Shown piece by piece: positions 10,401 through 23,100 of a stretch of DNA of 64,000 nucleotides; position 1 is the first letter of the stretch; each line of letters starts with the position of its first letter. Location: contig NC_081406.1 of the NCBI RefSeq assembly GCF_030272615.1, positions 266,088,192-266,152,191 on the forward strand, in the 5' to 3' direction. The notes beneath the pieces are model-generated. The model was not told where the DNA came from. It worked only from the letters and a program-made list of their open reading frames with translations, and did no database searches. The position numbers and the translations under genes were made by a program. The DNA comes from Cryptomeria japonica. Lineage: Eukaryota; Streptophyta; Pinopsida; Cupressales; Cupressaceae.

Positions 10401-13189
10401 TTGAAGAGAAGTATCATTTCTCCTGTCAGTTCACTGCCGATCTGATTGCAATGAATCATGCAGATTTCATAATCACAAGCACGTACCAAGAGATTGCAGG
10501 AAGGTCTGACAATCTGCTCACTTGTGTTAAGGGTTTCTTAATTTATCTTTTTTCTCTTCATAAAATTCATCTGAGTTTTCTTTACTTGTCTATGTATCTT
10601 TTCCAGTACGTTTGATGTTGCCTTTTGGTGATGGATTATTTCTCAAATCTGGCAAATGTGATCTAGCCTTCAAAACATGATGTTTAAGTCAAAAATAGAA
10701 ACATGCTAAAAATGTTTGTAGATGTTAAATATTTAAATTACTTTTAATAGAAGAGATGCTCTAAGTAATGCGAAATGAGAAGGCCAAGATTTTTTCTTCT
10801 TGAGATTATTAGGAATTATGGTTATTTGAGTACTGTTGGCTGCTAGATCAGGTGCTTAATGTGGATGCATTATTTTGTTGTGCAGCAAGGACACTGTTGG
10901 ACAATATGAAAGCCACACTGCTTTCACTCTTCCTGGTCTCTACCGTGTAGTTCATGGAATTGATGTTTTTGATCCTAAATTTAACATTGTTTCTCCTGGA
11001 GCAGACATGCACATTTATTTCCCATACACAGACAAGCAGCACCGGCTTACAGCTTTGCATGGCTCCATTGAAGAACTCATATTCAGTCCTGAACAGACAG
11101 CAGAGCATGTGTAAGTGATACTCTACATTCAGAATTTACTGTCCTGCCATGTTTCCTCTTTTAAAAAGTTGTGTTGAAATGTATGCAAGCAAGTACACCT
11201 TTGACCATTTCTGCAGTGCCAGTTTTTGACTCTACTGTAGTAATTGTTATTTAAAATGCGAGGCTTCCATTTTATGCCTGAGAAGCTTCAGTTTTTTACA
11301 TCAAGCAAAATCTAGCAAGGACTTTTGTAACATTTCATTTTCTCTTATATCTCCAACTTCGATATAAAAGGTTGAAAGCAATTCTAGCTAATGATGTTTA
11401 GCTCCTATAGGTTTAACAGTTTACCCTGGTTTCCTAGATATTTATTTGCGAGGTATTAGGAGAAGGAATTTCAAAGTAACAGCTGTTTTTGCTTGAACAG
11501 GAAAGTTTATTCATTTGAAAGTAATGTGCCTGCACTGTTTCTTCATTGCAAGGATAGAAGCCAGCTGAGATTGTCTTAAAATGACTCTTTAGAAGAAACT
11601 CATTAATCAAGTGCTTCTTTTTAGCTGAGAGATTGTTGTTTTTGCTGTGTGTTCAGAGGTGTATTGAGCGACCGGAACAAACCTATTATCTTCTCTATGG
11701 CAAGACTTGATCGGGTGAAAAACATGACTGGATTGGTTGAATGGTTTGCCAAGAACAGTCGTTTGAGAGAGCTGGTCAATCTTGTTGTTGTTGCAGGTGA
11801 TGTCGACTCATCAAAGTCAAGAGATAGAGAAGAAATAGCTGAAATTGAGAAAATGCACGTGCTTATGAAAGAGTATAACTTGAGTGGGCAGTTTCGGTGG
11901 ATATGTGCGCAAAAGAATAGAGTTCGCAATGGTGAGCTGTATCGCTATATTTGTGACACAAAGGGTGCCTTTGTACAGGTTAGCGTTTGGATTTTGTTTA
12001 GTGTTAAATCAAAGTCATGACCATTGCTCTCAAGGATTTCAGTTTGAAATTTTAGTGCTTATTTAAATGTGCATCATATATGATACCAGTGATTTACTGA
12101 GTTAATAGGAGGGGCCGGGGTGTAACAGTCTTTTGTAATGTTTGTATTTTTGTGCTATGTTCCAGCCTGCACTCTATGAAGCTTTTGGACTGACTGTTGT
12201 TGAGGCCATGACATGTGGTCTTCCAACATTTGCTACAAGCAATGGAGGCCCTGCTGAGATAATTGTTGATGGAGTCTCTGGATTCCACATTGATCCATAT
12301 CACGGGGAATCGTCAAGTGACAAGATTGCTGACTTCTTTGAGAGGTGCAAGACAGATCCCAGTCAATGGGATGCAATCTCTGATGCAGGTCTAAAGCGCA
12401 TCTATGAAAGGTCAGTTAAGGGTTTGAATTTTTTGCAAATTATTTTAAAGCCATTCTGCACATCCTAACTGAATTTGTAAAATAACTGTTCCCCATCATT
12501 CTTAATATTTCTGGATCATGAAGACAACAATTTTACAGCCAAATGTTGTAATTTTATTTATATGTATAGATGATTAGGGTCTGGGATGCAGGCTTAGAAG
12601 TTCTTTTTAACTTCAAAGGAATTTTCAATTCTATTTCAATTCTAGTTTGTATGATCTGTAGACAAGTTAGCTCGTCTGTTTTTTGTGTTAGAGCTTAGGA
12701 GTAGGGGTCTTTCATGGAGTGTAACCAAGTATTGGCCTAGTTAGGTTTAATGATTTGGCCTTATCAATCTGAACTTTAGCGGGAAAGTTCTGTGACAAGA
12801 GAGGGTTTGGTCATATTTTTTCTTCATAAATCATGTTTATTTTAACTGATTTGGTAAGTACTTTTGTTGCAGATATACATGGCAAATTTATGCTGATAAA
12901 TTGATGACTCTGGCTGGGGTTTACGGGTTTTGGAAGTATGTATCCAAGCTTGAAAGAAGAGAGACCCGGCGCTATTTGGAGATGTTTTACATCCTCAAGT
13001 ACCGTGACCTGGTAAGTGTTGAAAAAACTCCATTAACTCCCCAAAACTAGATAGGTAACTGACTGACTGGAGTAAAGATTTTTTGACTGGATATCTCCTG
13101 ATCATGGGCAGGTCAAGACGGTGCCATTGGCCATTGATGCTGCTGTTGATGAGGTTGAAGACAAGACTGCAACTGGAGCTTCTGCTTAG
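4431..13189 (+). CDS. SUS: Sucrose synthase, complete, 15 coding exons
   Basis: Cytosolic sucrose synthase (GT4 family) reversibly converts sucrose plus UDP into fructose and UDP-glucose, feeding cell-wall, starch and respiratory metabolism in sink tissue. Coding exons: 4431-4528, 6799-6931, 7073-7224, 7631-7823, 8433-8551, 8838-9054, 9287-9382, 9692-9865, 10113-10229, 10337-10503, 10886-11110, 11657-11978, 12166-12410, 12873-13011, 13112-13189. All introns are GT-AG and phases agree, giving 824 residues (family usually 800-840). Visible landmarks: an N-terminal R8-V-V-S11 site like the kinase target serine of the family; the sugar-binding GGQ at 302-304 split by an intron border; H438 in [16 protein letters not shown]580 and K585 in MARLDRVKN; and an E-X7-E motif (E676, E684) in [12 protein letters not shown]. 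The order is N-terminal targeting domain, ENOD40-binding-like domain, then two Rossmann lobes. The first ATG is chosen because it aligns with the conserved N terminus. The first coding intron is long (2270 bp). No breaks were seen, so the gene looks functional. Confidence 0.97.
4999..5044. repeat. 20-bp tandem repeat in SUS intron 1
   Basis: GGGTATCTCGTCAGGGTTGT occurs twice back to back (4999-5018, 5019-5038) and starts a third time. It lies inside the long first coding intron and has no evident effect on splicing. Confidence 0.9.
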
Positions 13190-13438
13190 GCTAATAGCCA
13201 CTGACTGGCTGAAGCAACGGCTACTACCATTGGCAAATAATTGAGTGCTACAACGATGATGTATTCACGTTGGATCATTTATAATTTGATATATATGTAT
13301 GAGAGATTGATTTCTGTTTTACCATATTTTCTTCAATGTAAGTTTTTTCCTTCCAGGAGGAAGGCATTTTATTATGATGTAGGAAATGAGCTACTACTGA
13401 ATCAGGCCTGTCAAGGTGCCTTGCACACCATGATTTTA

Positions 13439-13444
13439 AATAAA
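13439..13444 (+). terminator. Likely polyadenylation signal of SUS
   Basis: AATAAA lies 250 nt after the stop codon, followed by T/G-rich sequence (TTTTGTTTGGTGC). This is a normal 3' UTR length for a plant gene. Other near-consensus signals exist in the AT-rich sequence, so the exact end is uncertain. Confidence 0.5.
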
Positions 13445-14824
13445 AAATCAGCATTTTGTTTGGTGCATTTATGAAAAGTTTCAATTTGTATTCCGATCTT
13501 ACTTGTGAATGAAAACTACTATTTGCAAATTGGAAAAGCCCCGCATTTGTTCTCCATTTTTAAGATTAGATCTTTCGTCATCATATCTTTCAACAAATTT
13601 CTCTTAGGTACGTCATTAACGTTCAACAACCTTAGAATAATTAAAATATAATTTTTCAAGTGAAACATCTTTTAGAGTTAATCTAATACCTATAGGAGGT
13701 TCAAGGATACACCAATAGAATATTAAAGGTTAAATATATTTTAATATTGTGTATTAGTTATATAATAATTAAAATATGATTTTTCATGTGAAACATCCCT
13801 TTAAAGTTAAAGTTATTAGATACTGTAGATGGAGCATGATTATTTTCAATTAATACAATTAACTATTTCAATTTATAAATGTATTTGAAAGTTCAAGTAT
13901 TAACAAAATATTACCAATTTTATATTGACCGTTACATTATTGAAAGATGTAATGTTTAATTAGAACATTTAAAGTAATATCTTACATAAATATTAATTCA
14001 TGTTGTCAAAATTTATTCACATTGTATCATATTATTGTATAACACATAAAATACTAAATCTTATTTAACTCGAAATGAAGTGAGCTTAGATAGATTTTCT
14101 TTCTACATGAAAAAGTTAATAAAATCAATATATACGGAATCTATTATATGAAAAAACTATTAATTTTAATGGTGAATGATTTATTATGTAATAAAATATT
14201 AGACATCTATTAATACATATTTATTTAGTATACCAAAAGAAACATAAGGTGATTGTTAGAGATTGTGTTATACCCAAAAACTATGTTATACTTAGATATA
14301 CAACCATAAAGGTGCTTTTAAATTTCATTATAGTTTTCTTTGTGTAAACTAATATAAATAGTGTAGATGATATTAGAAGCTATAAGGATCAAATATTTAA
14401 AATGAAGACTAGTGCAATGGAGAATGTATATGTTGGGTGAAATCCTTCATTATCAAGATGTGTAGTTGTAAGAATTTTTCAATCGTTTTCCTTAGCTCTT
14501 ATGCCTATTTCATAGTATTGTCCATTGTTGTCCAAAACAATGTTTAAATATCTCTTCAGAGCTTGTAGTAAATACCCACTACCTATACGGAGACTCATTT
14601 CCCTTTTCAAAGATAAAATATGGTGAGCCTATCTTGATAGTATGTATAGAAAACTAACATTTTGTGTGGTAGTTAATGATGCATTTGTAAACGCATGCAT
14701 CTCATCGATAATAATACATGAAAAATGGCAAGAAAAAACCAAACAAAATTTGCCTATTTTCGACATGATACAACTTTTTAGCGTGATAAATTTTTCAGTT
14801 TGCAAACAACCTCGTTGGGGAAGC
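13445..14824. other. AT-rich spacer between SUS and the Gypsy element
   Basis: No gene is seen. A diverged duplicated block (ATAATTAAAATAT.ATTTTTCA.GTGAAACAT) occurs at about 13637 and 13768, roughly 130 bp apart. The spacer continues directly into the CTATC target site of the downstream retrotransposon. Confidence 0.6.
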
Positions 14825-15828
14825 CTATCTGTCACGAACCGTATTCTTGATAATGTGTATTTAAGAGATGTAATGTAGGTTTTTTATGTATGCATTGAAA
14901 TTGAAACAAATTTGAGCATTCATTTTTATGATAATTCAGTTGTGAGGAAATGATGTATGTATTTTATTCATGCAATTTATCTGTAATTCGGTATCTAGTA
15001 TTATCTTAATTGGGGATCGTCAATGCTAATTAATTATCGAGTGCAATTGATGCAAGAACAGGTGAACGAAGTTGAAGGCGAGAACATGACTCAGGTAGAG
15101 TTGTTTTTAACTAATGACTTCGGTAGACTAGGGGAATCTCATACACCACAATAGGAAATTGTTCGTGCAAATATGACTTTGTTAAATCATTATTGTTTGA
15201 ATTGTGACTTTCTCAATGCTTATTTTAAATTGAAATAATTTGAGTAAAAATTAGTTATATTTGAAAATGATCAATAGTTGTAAATTAGGGTTGATTAGTT
15301 AGCGAGTTAACATTTTTATTAAATCTGATTTGGAATGCGAACTATATGTCGACATGAATTCAATGGTATGAAGTTGATTATTTTGATTCGTTGAGAAATA
15401 AGTTTTATGGTCTTGTCGATTAGGTAATCGTATAAATTTCATATGCATATAAATTTGATGATTATTTATAAGTTAAATAATTTGGAAAAGAGTTAGGGAT
15501 TTAACGATTTAACGCACTTTATATAGAATGATTTATTGTCTTTTGTATAAGAAAATGTAATTTTATTAATGATTGCTTTGTTTATATTGATACAAGTTTT
15601 ATATGCATGGTCCATCGGACATATGTACATATATATGTATATTTAGAGGTGAATATTTGAATTAAGTTTATGCGATTATTATCTTATTATACAAACATGA
15701 TTATTCATAATAATGTATTTATGAATATACATATATAAATTTAGGATTATATATTTGATTTCTAAAAAAAGACTTTCTTTAATATAATAATGAACAATAT
15801 ATATAATATAGTTGTTTATTTTTTTTTT

Positions 15829-15941
<113 letters not shown>

Positions 15942-16703
15942 CAAGGTGGTAGGTTTTTGAATAAGACATAGGTTAGCGACTATGTCGCATGTTAGTTAAA
16001 GAGTCGATAAGATGGCTGACTAGGCACATAGAGTAACGGTTAATGTAGACATCGACATGGATAATCAAGCATGGACTTGGCGACAAAGGCGATAATCTCG
16101 CATATAACAAACACTTAAGTGTTTGAAGTTGTATGCAACATTGCCGATTTCCTCCCCACCGAGCAAACCATCATCCACGTAATAGCAGGCACTCCTCACT
16201 CTCGGCTAGTGGCTGGCTTAAACCCACAGATTACTCCATCCTCTAACGGTGACTATAGTCGACAGATAGTTTTCCACGGTGATAACTTGGAAGTAGTCCA
16301 CAAATATTTGACATATAATCGCAGAGGGAAGAATTAACAGGCACATGGTGCCATGAAATTAGAGATGCCAACGATAGGAAGCTACAACTCCTCGATGCAT
16401 GGTCGACCAAACTGTAGAAGATGTAATTAAAATTGTCATCTCTCCAAGGCGTGTAGATTGGAGATAAGGATAAACTGATAGCATAATAAAGACTTGAGAG
16501 AGTTAAGTTGAAGACTCATCGTAATGTAGAAGAAGACTTCAACTTAATAACCCTTATCGAGCCTCATATTTAGGAGACAACATAGGATAATTTAGAATAA
16601 ATAGAGACATAGGATAGAGAGATAAACACACACACCAGACCCACAAGAGACACACATAGAGAGGAAGAAAAGAGATAGAAATAGCAGAGAAAATAGGAAG
16701 AAA

Positions 16704-16706
<3 letters not shown>

Positions 16707-16762
<56 letters not shown>
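16707..16762. repeat. (AG)n microsatellite in 5' LTR
   Basis: A pure AG tract of about 28 units. The 3' LTR has a longer equivalent (about 25441-25515). Confidence 0.95.
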
Positions 16763-16764
<2 letters not shown>

Positions 16765-17227
16765 ATTTTAGAACAGAATTAGAAGAAGGATAAGAGATCG
16801 GTGATAGTTTTTTGAGCAATCAAGGAGGACGTAGATCCATTTAGAGGAGGCATGACATAGATCTTTCAAACCAGTTTCAAGTGTAAAAAGGTCGGAATCT
16901 TCTTTATTTTTAGTTATATTTGCAATAAGGAAGTTAGAAAATAAAAACTTTTTATAGAGTATAAGATTCCTTTTATGATTTCCATATGTTATTTGAATAT
17001 GTGTTATTATTATTTGAAAAGATGATGAAGGAAATCATTAGGAGAAATATATGTTGAAATAATTAAGATAGTTAATTTAATTGCTTAAAATAGTGATTAT
17101 TGTCAAAGTGATTAGGTTAGATTTTCAATTAAAGAATGTGTTCTCATACTTTATTCCTTATATGAAAGAAAATCATACTTGTGTTACACCTTCTTTTACC
17201 TTGTATCTATTCGAAAATTGTTGATGA

Positions 17228-17281
<54 letters not shown>

Positions 17282-18143
17282 ATAGGTAATAATTGATGAA
17301 ATTATATTGCTTTCCAAATTTTAAAAGATTGTATTCAATTAGGTGAAAGAGATGAAATAGTGTTTATTTTACGAAAGTAATAGGGAAGATCTTACTTCAA
17401 ATAGTCAAAAGATTGTATTCGCTAATGTATTCTTGTTTGTGGGAACCAAACTATGGATAGGCTTGTGTATAGAAAGTTACCTTTCGGGACGGGTGCCAAA
17501 TGTGAAATCTTAGAGAGAATGGTTGCTTTTTCCAACTATTTATTTTTGCTATGCATGGCATTATACTTGGCCGAATAATTATTTGAATTATCCATAGAAA
17601 TAGATGAAATTCTTTATTTTATGCTCTCTACCATATCCTTGATTGATAATGAATGCTTGTTTCTTAAAAGATTTAGAAAAATGAAAATGCTTGTATCATC
17701 TAGGCATGCACCAAATTCCCTCTTGCCTTTCAAATTCTTTGGTTAAAATAATTTGTGCAGGGTCGGGTATTCTTGATTGACCAAGAATTCCGGGGAAGCG
17801 CAAGCTTCAAGGTTGGGCGGAAAAAGTGCTTGAATCTTGTTCTTGTTTTCATTCAAAGGACTGAAAGGAAGTGACTCGGAATGGAGATCGACAGATGTAT
17901 CTCACCTTCTTTCTGTTTGTATATTACTTAAGGCAATATGAAAGCCTAAGTAGGGAATAAGGACATATATATTGAGAAATTTGTATCTTTCATTTTACAT
18001 GAAAATTGTATATCTATGAATGTTTTATCAACTTATGGATATTTCCTTATATTATGTATAATAGACTTCTTAATTGACCTATGAGTTTATTTATGAATAA
18101 AGAGTAGATTATGTCTTATAGATTAATTTCCGTTTTTACATTT

Positions 18144-18155
18144 TGGTATAAGAGC
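18144..18155 (+). other. Primer-binding site, tRNA-Met type
   Basis: TGGTATAAGAGC starts three bases after the 5' LTR. It is a close match to the TGGTATCAGAGC site used by many plant Gypsy and Copia elements to prime minus-strand synthesis from tRNA-Met. Confidence 0.85.
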
Positions 18156-18238
18156 CTAGGTTTTATAACACTAGGACCTATGAGTCACTTCGCAAGTTGA
18201 ATTTGGAGAATAATATTTTTGTGTTGAAACTTACAGAG

Positions 18239-18280
18239 ATGGTGCGTACTAAGCAGACACCTCGCAAGTCAGTAGCTGGG
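18239..18280 (+). other. Histone H3 tail-like peptide in the chromovirus leader
   Basis: An ATG at 18239 begins MVRTKQTPRKSVAG, which matches the first 14 residues of histone H3 (MARTKQTARKSTGG) at 10 of 14 positions, including the RTK (K4) and RKS (K9) contexts. It lies between the primer site and gag. The sequence after it does not resemble the rest of H3; it becomes Pro/Ser- and acid-rich. The homology is seen directly. Whether it is mimicry, capture or chance is inference. Confidence 0.6.
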
Positions 18281-18483
18281 TATGCTCACTATTTGAGGGT
18301 CAAGAAGGATCCTATATCTCCTGTCATGCCTCTTTTGGATAACTATCCAAGTGGAGGATGGATTAGTGAAGAGGAAAATGTTCCTCTTGAAGTGAGACCA
18401 GTTTCTAAAGAAAAAAAGTGTTGAGATAGTAATAGGCCCTACTGAATCTCTTACTGAAAAGACTATTCCTATAGAGGAAGAAG

Positions 18484-18640
18484 AGCTCGAGTTAGAATAC
18501 TCTCCAATTAGGCCAATTGTGATAAGCTCCAATGAGTCCGAGGAATATTCTCCATTGAGTGATAATGAATATGAGGAATATACCCCATTGAGTGATAATG
18601 AATCTGAGGGTTACACCCCCTAAGTTCTAGTGAGTCCAAA
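18484..18640 (+). repeat. Acidic repeat-coding leader segment
   Basis: A unit of about 36 bp containing CCATTGAGTGATAATGAAT repeats at about 18554 and 18590, with related GAGTCCGAGGAATA-type sequence before it. Translated, it gives acidic, serine-rich repeats (YTPLSDNE-like). It sits downstream of the H3-like peptide and before gag. Confidence 0.6.
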
Positions 18641-19030
18641 GGATATACTCCCATGACTCCTCCACAAGAGTGATGTATTGTGTAATAACACTTTTATTAT
18701 CAATAAATAAATGTCTTTCTTTCTATAATAAATTTGAGTTGAATCTTATGTTTTTGTATGATTCCTATGATGATAAATATGTATTCTTGACCTTAACTTA
18801 TATTATAAACTTGAATGAAATAGATTTGTAGATGATCTAACTATGCCTTATTATAGTTCTATATTGTTTCCTCCTAGTAGTAAATATGGGCATTAATCTC
18901 TTTAGTTATATTATAAGGATAGATGTTAGGGAGCATTGATAGAAGTTTTAGAAGTCATAACTTTGCTAATATTCTTCTTTTTCGCTAAGAAATATCAACA
19001 TTTCCTTGATGCAGAAATTGTTGAATAACA

Positions 19031-19921
19031 GTGGCCTCAAGAACCACAAGGGCTGGACCTAGTAATGGGAATGAAAGGCTGGACAAAATCCTTGATTTAC
19101 TGAACCAACAAAGTGCTAGAATGAATGAACTTGAACAGGAGGTTCGAAGGGTCAGAGAAGTCCGACAGGGAGCTCCAAGGGTTGAAGAGCAGCCAGATAA
19201 CCAAGCAAGGATTGAAGAAGAGTTGGCAAAGGATTTGAAAAGAATAGCCCCACCAAAGTTTGATGGAAAAAATATTGGTGATGGTGCAGAGGCATGGGTG
19301 ATAGAAATGGAGAAATATTTTGGTCTCCGCAACATGTCCAACGAAACCAAGGCAGTTTGGGTTGCTTATCAGCTTTCTGGCAAAGCTGCTACTTGGTGGG
19401 ATAATGAAAAGTCTGAAAGGAAATTACAACCAAGAGATATCACTTGGGAATTGTTCTTGCAATCCTTTAGGAAGAGGTGGCTTCCTCAATTATTCTTCGA
19501 TAAGAAGATGACTGAATTTCAGAACCTAACTCAAGGTGGCATGTCGGTAACTCAATACTGGGAGAAGTTTACCAACCTCCTTAAGTATGTTCCCCAATAT
19601 CAGATGGATGAGCGATTCCGCATCCAGAAGTTCATTTTGGGTTTGAGAACCCATATAGGAGCAGAAGTGGATATCCATAATCCACTGACTATGGAAGAGG
19701 TATTTGAGAAAGCGATCAAGCAAGAGAAGAAGTTGCAGCAATTGGGGAACTTCCATAAAAATGTGAATAACCGATCGAATTTTGGGAATAGGAACTTCCA
19801 AAGGAACAACAATGGCAATGATCGGCAGATAAGAAATCTTAAGGGGGGACCCAACACTCATGAAAGAGGAAAAGTGAATCAGGATGGAAATAAGAGAGCA
19901 AACAATAACACCAATGCCTAA
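19031..19921 (+). CDS. Chromovirus gag (capsid) region
   Basis: An open frame of 296 codons. It has an N-terminal heptad-like segment (RLDKILDLLNQQSARMNELE), then the plant retrotransposon gag fold with AEAWVIEMEKYFGL, GKAATWWDN and FLQSFRKRW, and a basic Asn/Arg-rich tail. Gag assembles the particle that packages element RNA. A Cys-containing nucleocapsid-like stretch follows downstream before the protease. Treated as part of a fossil element. Confidence 0.9.
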   Translation: MASRTTRAGPSNGNERLDKILDLLNQQSARMNELEQEVRRVREVRQGAPRVEEQPDNQARIEEELAKDLKRIAPPKFDGKNIGDGAEAWVIEMEKYFGLRNMSNETKAVWVAYQLSGKAATWWDNEKSERKLQPRDITWELFLQSFRKRWLPQLFFDKKMTEFQNLTQGGMSVTQYWEKFTNLLKYVPQYQMDERFRIQKFILGLRTHIGAEVDIHNPLTMEEVFEKAIKQEKKLQQLGNFHKNVNNRSNFGNRNFQRNNNGNDRQIRNLKGGPNTHERGKVNQDGNKRANNNTNA

Positions 19922-20122
19922 CAGAATATGGACAGAGGAAGGTCAGGTGGCCATTCCGGACCTAGGGATGGGCGTTACAATTCTGGAGGGAGTCATTATG
20001 CCTCAAATTGTCCGCAATGTACCCCTGCACAGAGAGGAGCAAATCAGCAAGGAGTCCCTCAACATCAGATTCACGTTGCAGTCAACAACCGTTAAGCTGA
20101 TTTCCAAGCCTCACCTATTCAA

Positions 20123-23100
20123 ATGACAGGTAAGCTTTTTGGACAATCAGTTTCTATTTTAATAGATATAGGAGCTACTGAATGCTTTATTGATCCTAAA
20201 GTAGTTTCTAGAATATCCGTTAGACCTGGTTATATTTCAAATGCATGGATGGTTCAATATGGGAATCGAGCAGAACAGATGGTAGATACTTGTCTATTTT
20301 GCAGTGAATTAGAACTTTCCAGTTTCCAAACCCAGGTTAACCTTTATGTGGCACCATTAGGATCATATGATGTGATTTTAGGTATCAACTGGTTGACTGA
20401 GCATAAAGCCATAGTGAACTATGAAGATAAGGTCATCAGTTGCATTGATGATTTTGGGAATTCCGTTGAAATTTTCGGGTCTCAAAAGCCTCTTGAATTG
20501 CAATACATTTCGGCAATGCAACTCAAGAAGGCCCAAAGAAAAGGATGTTCCATCATTGTTGTCATGGTGAATGATTTGATTAATGTTGAGAAAAGTCCTA
20601 AGGATTATCCTGTCCTTGTAGAGTTCCTAGACGTCTTTCCAGAAGATCTTACCAAGTTACCACCTAAGAGAGAGTTCGATTTTTCTATAGAACTCTTACC
20701 TGGAACGGAGCCACAATCTAAGGCTCTATATAGAATGACAACAACAGAATTGTATGATCTTAAGGCTCAATTGCAAGAGTTGCTTAGGCAAGGTTTTATT
20801 AGACCAAGTGTATCCCTGTGGGGTGCATCGGTGATCTTCATAAAGAAGAAAGATGGTACTTTGAGGTTATGCATTGATTATATGATGTTGAACAAAGTAA
20901 CTATCAAAAATAGATATCCTCTACCAAGGATAGATGAATTATTTGATCAAATGAAAGGTGCATCGGTATTCTCAAAGATTGATCTTCAATCAGGATATCA
21001 CCAGTTAAGGATTAAGGATGAAGATATTCTTAAGACTTCATTCCGAACACAGGTATGGGCACTATGAATTCACAGTTGTACCATTTGGTTTGACCAATGC
21101 CCCAACAACATTCATGAACCTCATGAACAATATTTTCAGAGATTACTTGGATGATTTTGTTCTAATATTCGTTGATGACATTTTGATCTATTCTACGAAT
21201 GAAGAAGAACATAAGAAGCACTTGAGGATAGTTTTGCAGCAATTGAGAGATTGTAAGCTTTATGGGAAATTTTCTAAGTGTGCCTTCTTTCAGGAAAAGG
21301 TGCATTACTTAGGTCATGTCATATCCGCTGAAGGAATTTCAGTTGATCCTGTAAAGATAGAAGCAATAGTAGGTTGGCCAACACCTTAGAATGTTTCAGA
21401 AGTTTGGAGTTTTATGAGACTTGTAGGATATTATAGAAAATACGTGGAAGGATTTTCCAGGATAGCAACACTAATTACTTCACTTCAGAAAAAAGGAAAA
21501 AAGGTTTGAATGGATTGAGAAGTGTGAGGAATCATTTCAACTTTTGAAGCATAATTTGACAACATCACCAGTACTAACTATACCAAATCCCAATGGATAT
21601 TTTGTAGTAATTATAGATGCCTCGGGTGAAGGTGTGGGAGCAGTGTTGATGCAGGAAGGAAAGGTGGTTGCATTTGAATCACAGAAGCTGAAACAATATG
21701 AGATAAATTATGCACCGCATGATTTAGAACTTCTAGCGATTGTACATGCATTACAAATGTGGAGGCATTACCTTTTAGGGAAGCCTTTTGAGCTAAAAAT
21801 GGATCATTTAGGATTGAAGTATATCTTTACACAACCTAATATTAATACAAGACAGAGAAGGTGGATTGAATTACGTGAGTATGAATTTGGTATTGAATAT
21901 ATCAAAGGGAAGGAAAATAGAGTAGTTGATGCTCTCAGCAGAAGAAGACACTTATCTATTATGGTTACAACAAAGACAAACTTGAAACAACAAGTGTTGC
22001 AGAACCTTCCAGAAGATGAGCATTACCTAAGGGTTAAACAAGCCCTGGAAAGAGATTCTTCAGATCATTGTTATGATGGATATGAGATAGAACCTGAAGG
22101 TATTTTGAGGTACCAAGGAAGGATGTACATACTTGAAGGGGGAGATTTGAGGAAGTTAATATTGCATGAGATGCACAATACACCTTATTCAGGACACCCT
22201 GGAATAACAAAGATGGTAGCTGATCTGAAATCTTTGTATTTCTGGCCTAAACTCGGAAAAGAAGTGGTTGAGTATGTAGCACAATGTTTGGAATGTCAAA
22301 GAGTGAAAGCTGAACATGTTCATCCAGCAGGACTTCTATTCCAAAATGTTATACCGGAATACAAGTGGTAGGTAATCAATATGGATTTTATTCAAGGATT
22401 ACCAATGAGCAAGAATAAACATGACACTATCTTAGTAGTGGTGGATAAGTTGACTAAAGTTGCACATTTCATACTCGAGAATCTCAAGGATGGATCATTT
22501 GTTCTTGCCAAGAAATTTGTGCAAGAAATTTTTCGGTTACATGGTGTTCCAAAAACCATAATATCTGATAGGGATACCAAGATGACTTCCAGATTTTGGA
22601 CAACATTGAATGCAATGTTGGGAAAAAGACTAAATTTTAGCTCAACATATCATCCTTAGACTAACGACCAAATAGAAAGGGTTAATCAGGTAGTGGAAGA
22701 TCTTTTGCAGATGTATTGCATGGATCAACAATACAAATGGGAGGAGTACTTGCCTTTAGTTGAATTTTCTTATAACAACTCCTTTCATGCATCATTAAGG
22801 ATGGCGCCTTTTGAAGCACTCTATGGGTGAAAATGTCGCACACCTATCAGTTGGGATAGACTAGAGGATAGGATCATTATTTGTCTGATTTACCTAAGGA
22901 AATGGATGAGCAAATGGTGCTGATAAAGAGTGGGTTGAAGGAAGAAGCTGACCGACATAAGAGTTATGCAGATCAGAATAGGACTTACAAATAATTTGCT
23001 GTAGGAGATAAAGTCTTTTTGAGAGTCAAACCTCATAAGAGCTCTATCTTGTTTCAAAAATCATCAAAATTGGCACCAAAATATGTGGGACCCTTTGATG

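Noticed and set aside
16119-16337. A 72-codon plus-strand frame, repeated in diverged form at 24857-25060
   Set aside because: It lies inside the chromovirus LTR, recurs only because the LTR does, the copies do not keep the same frame, and no domain is recognisable.
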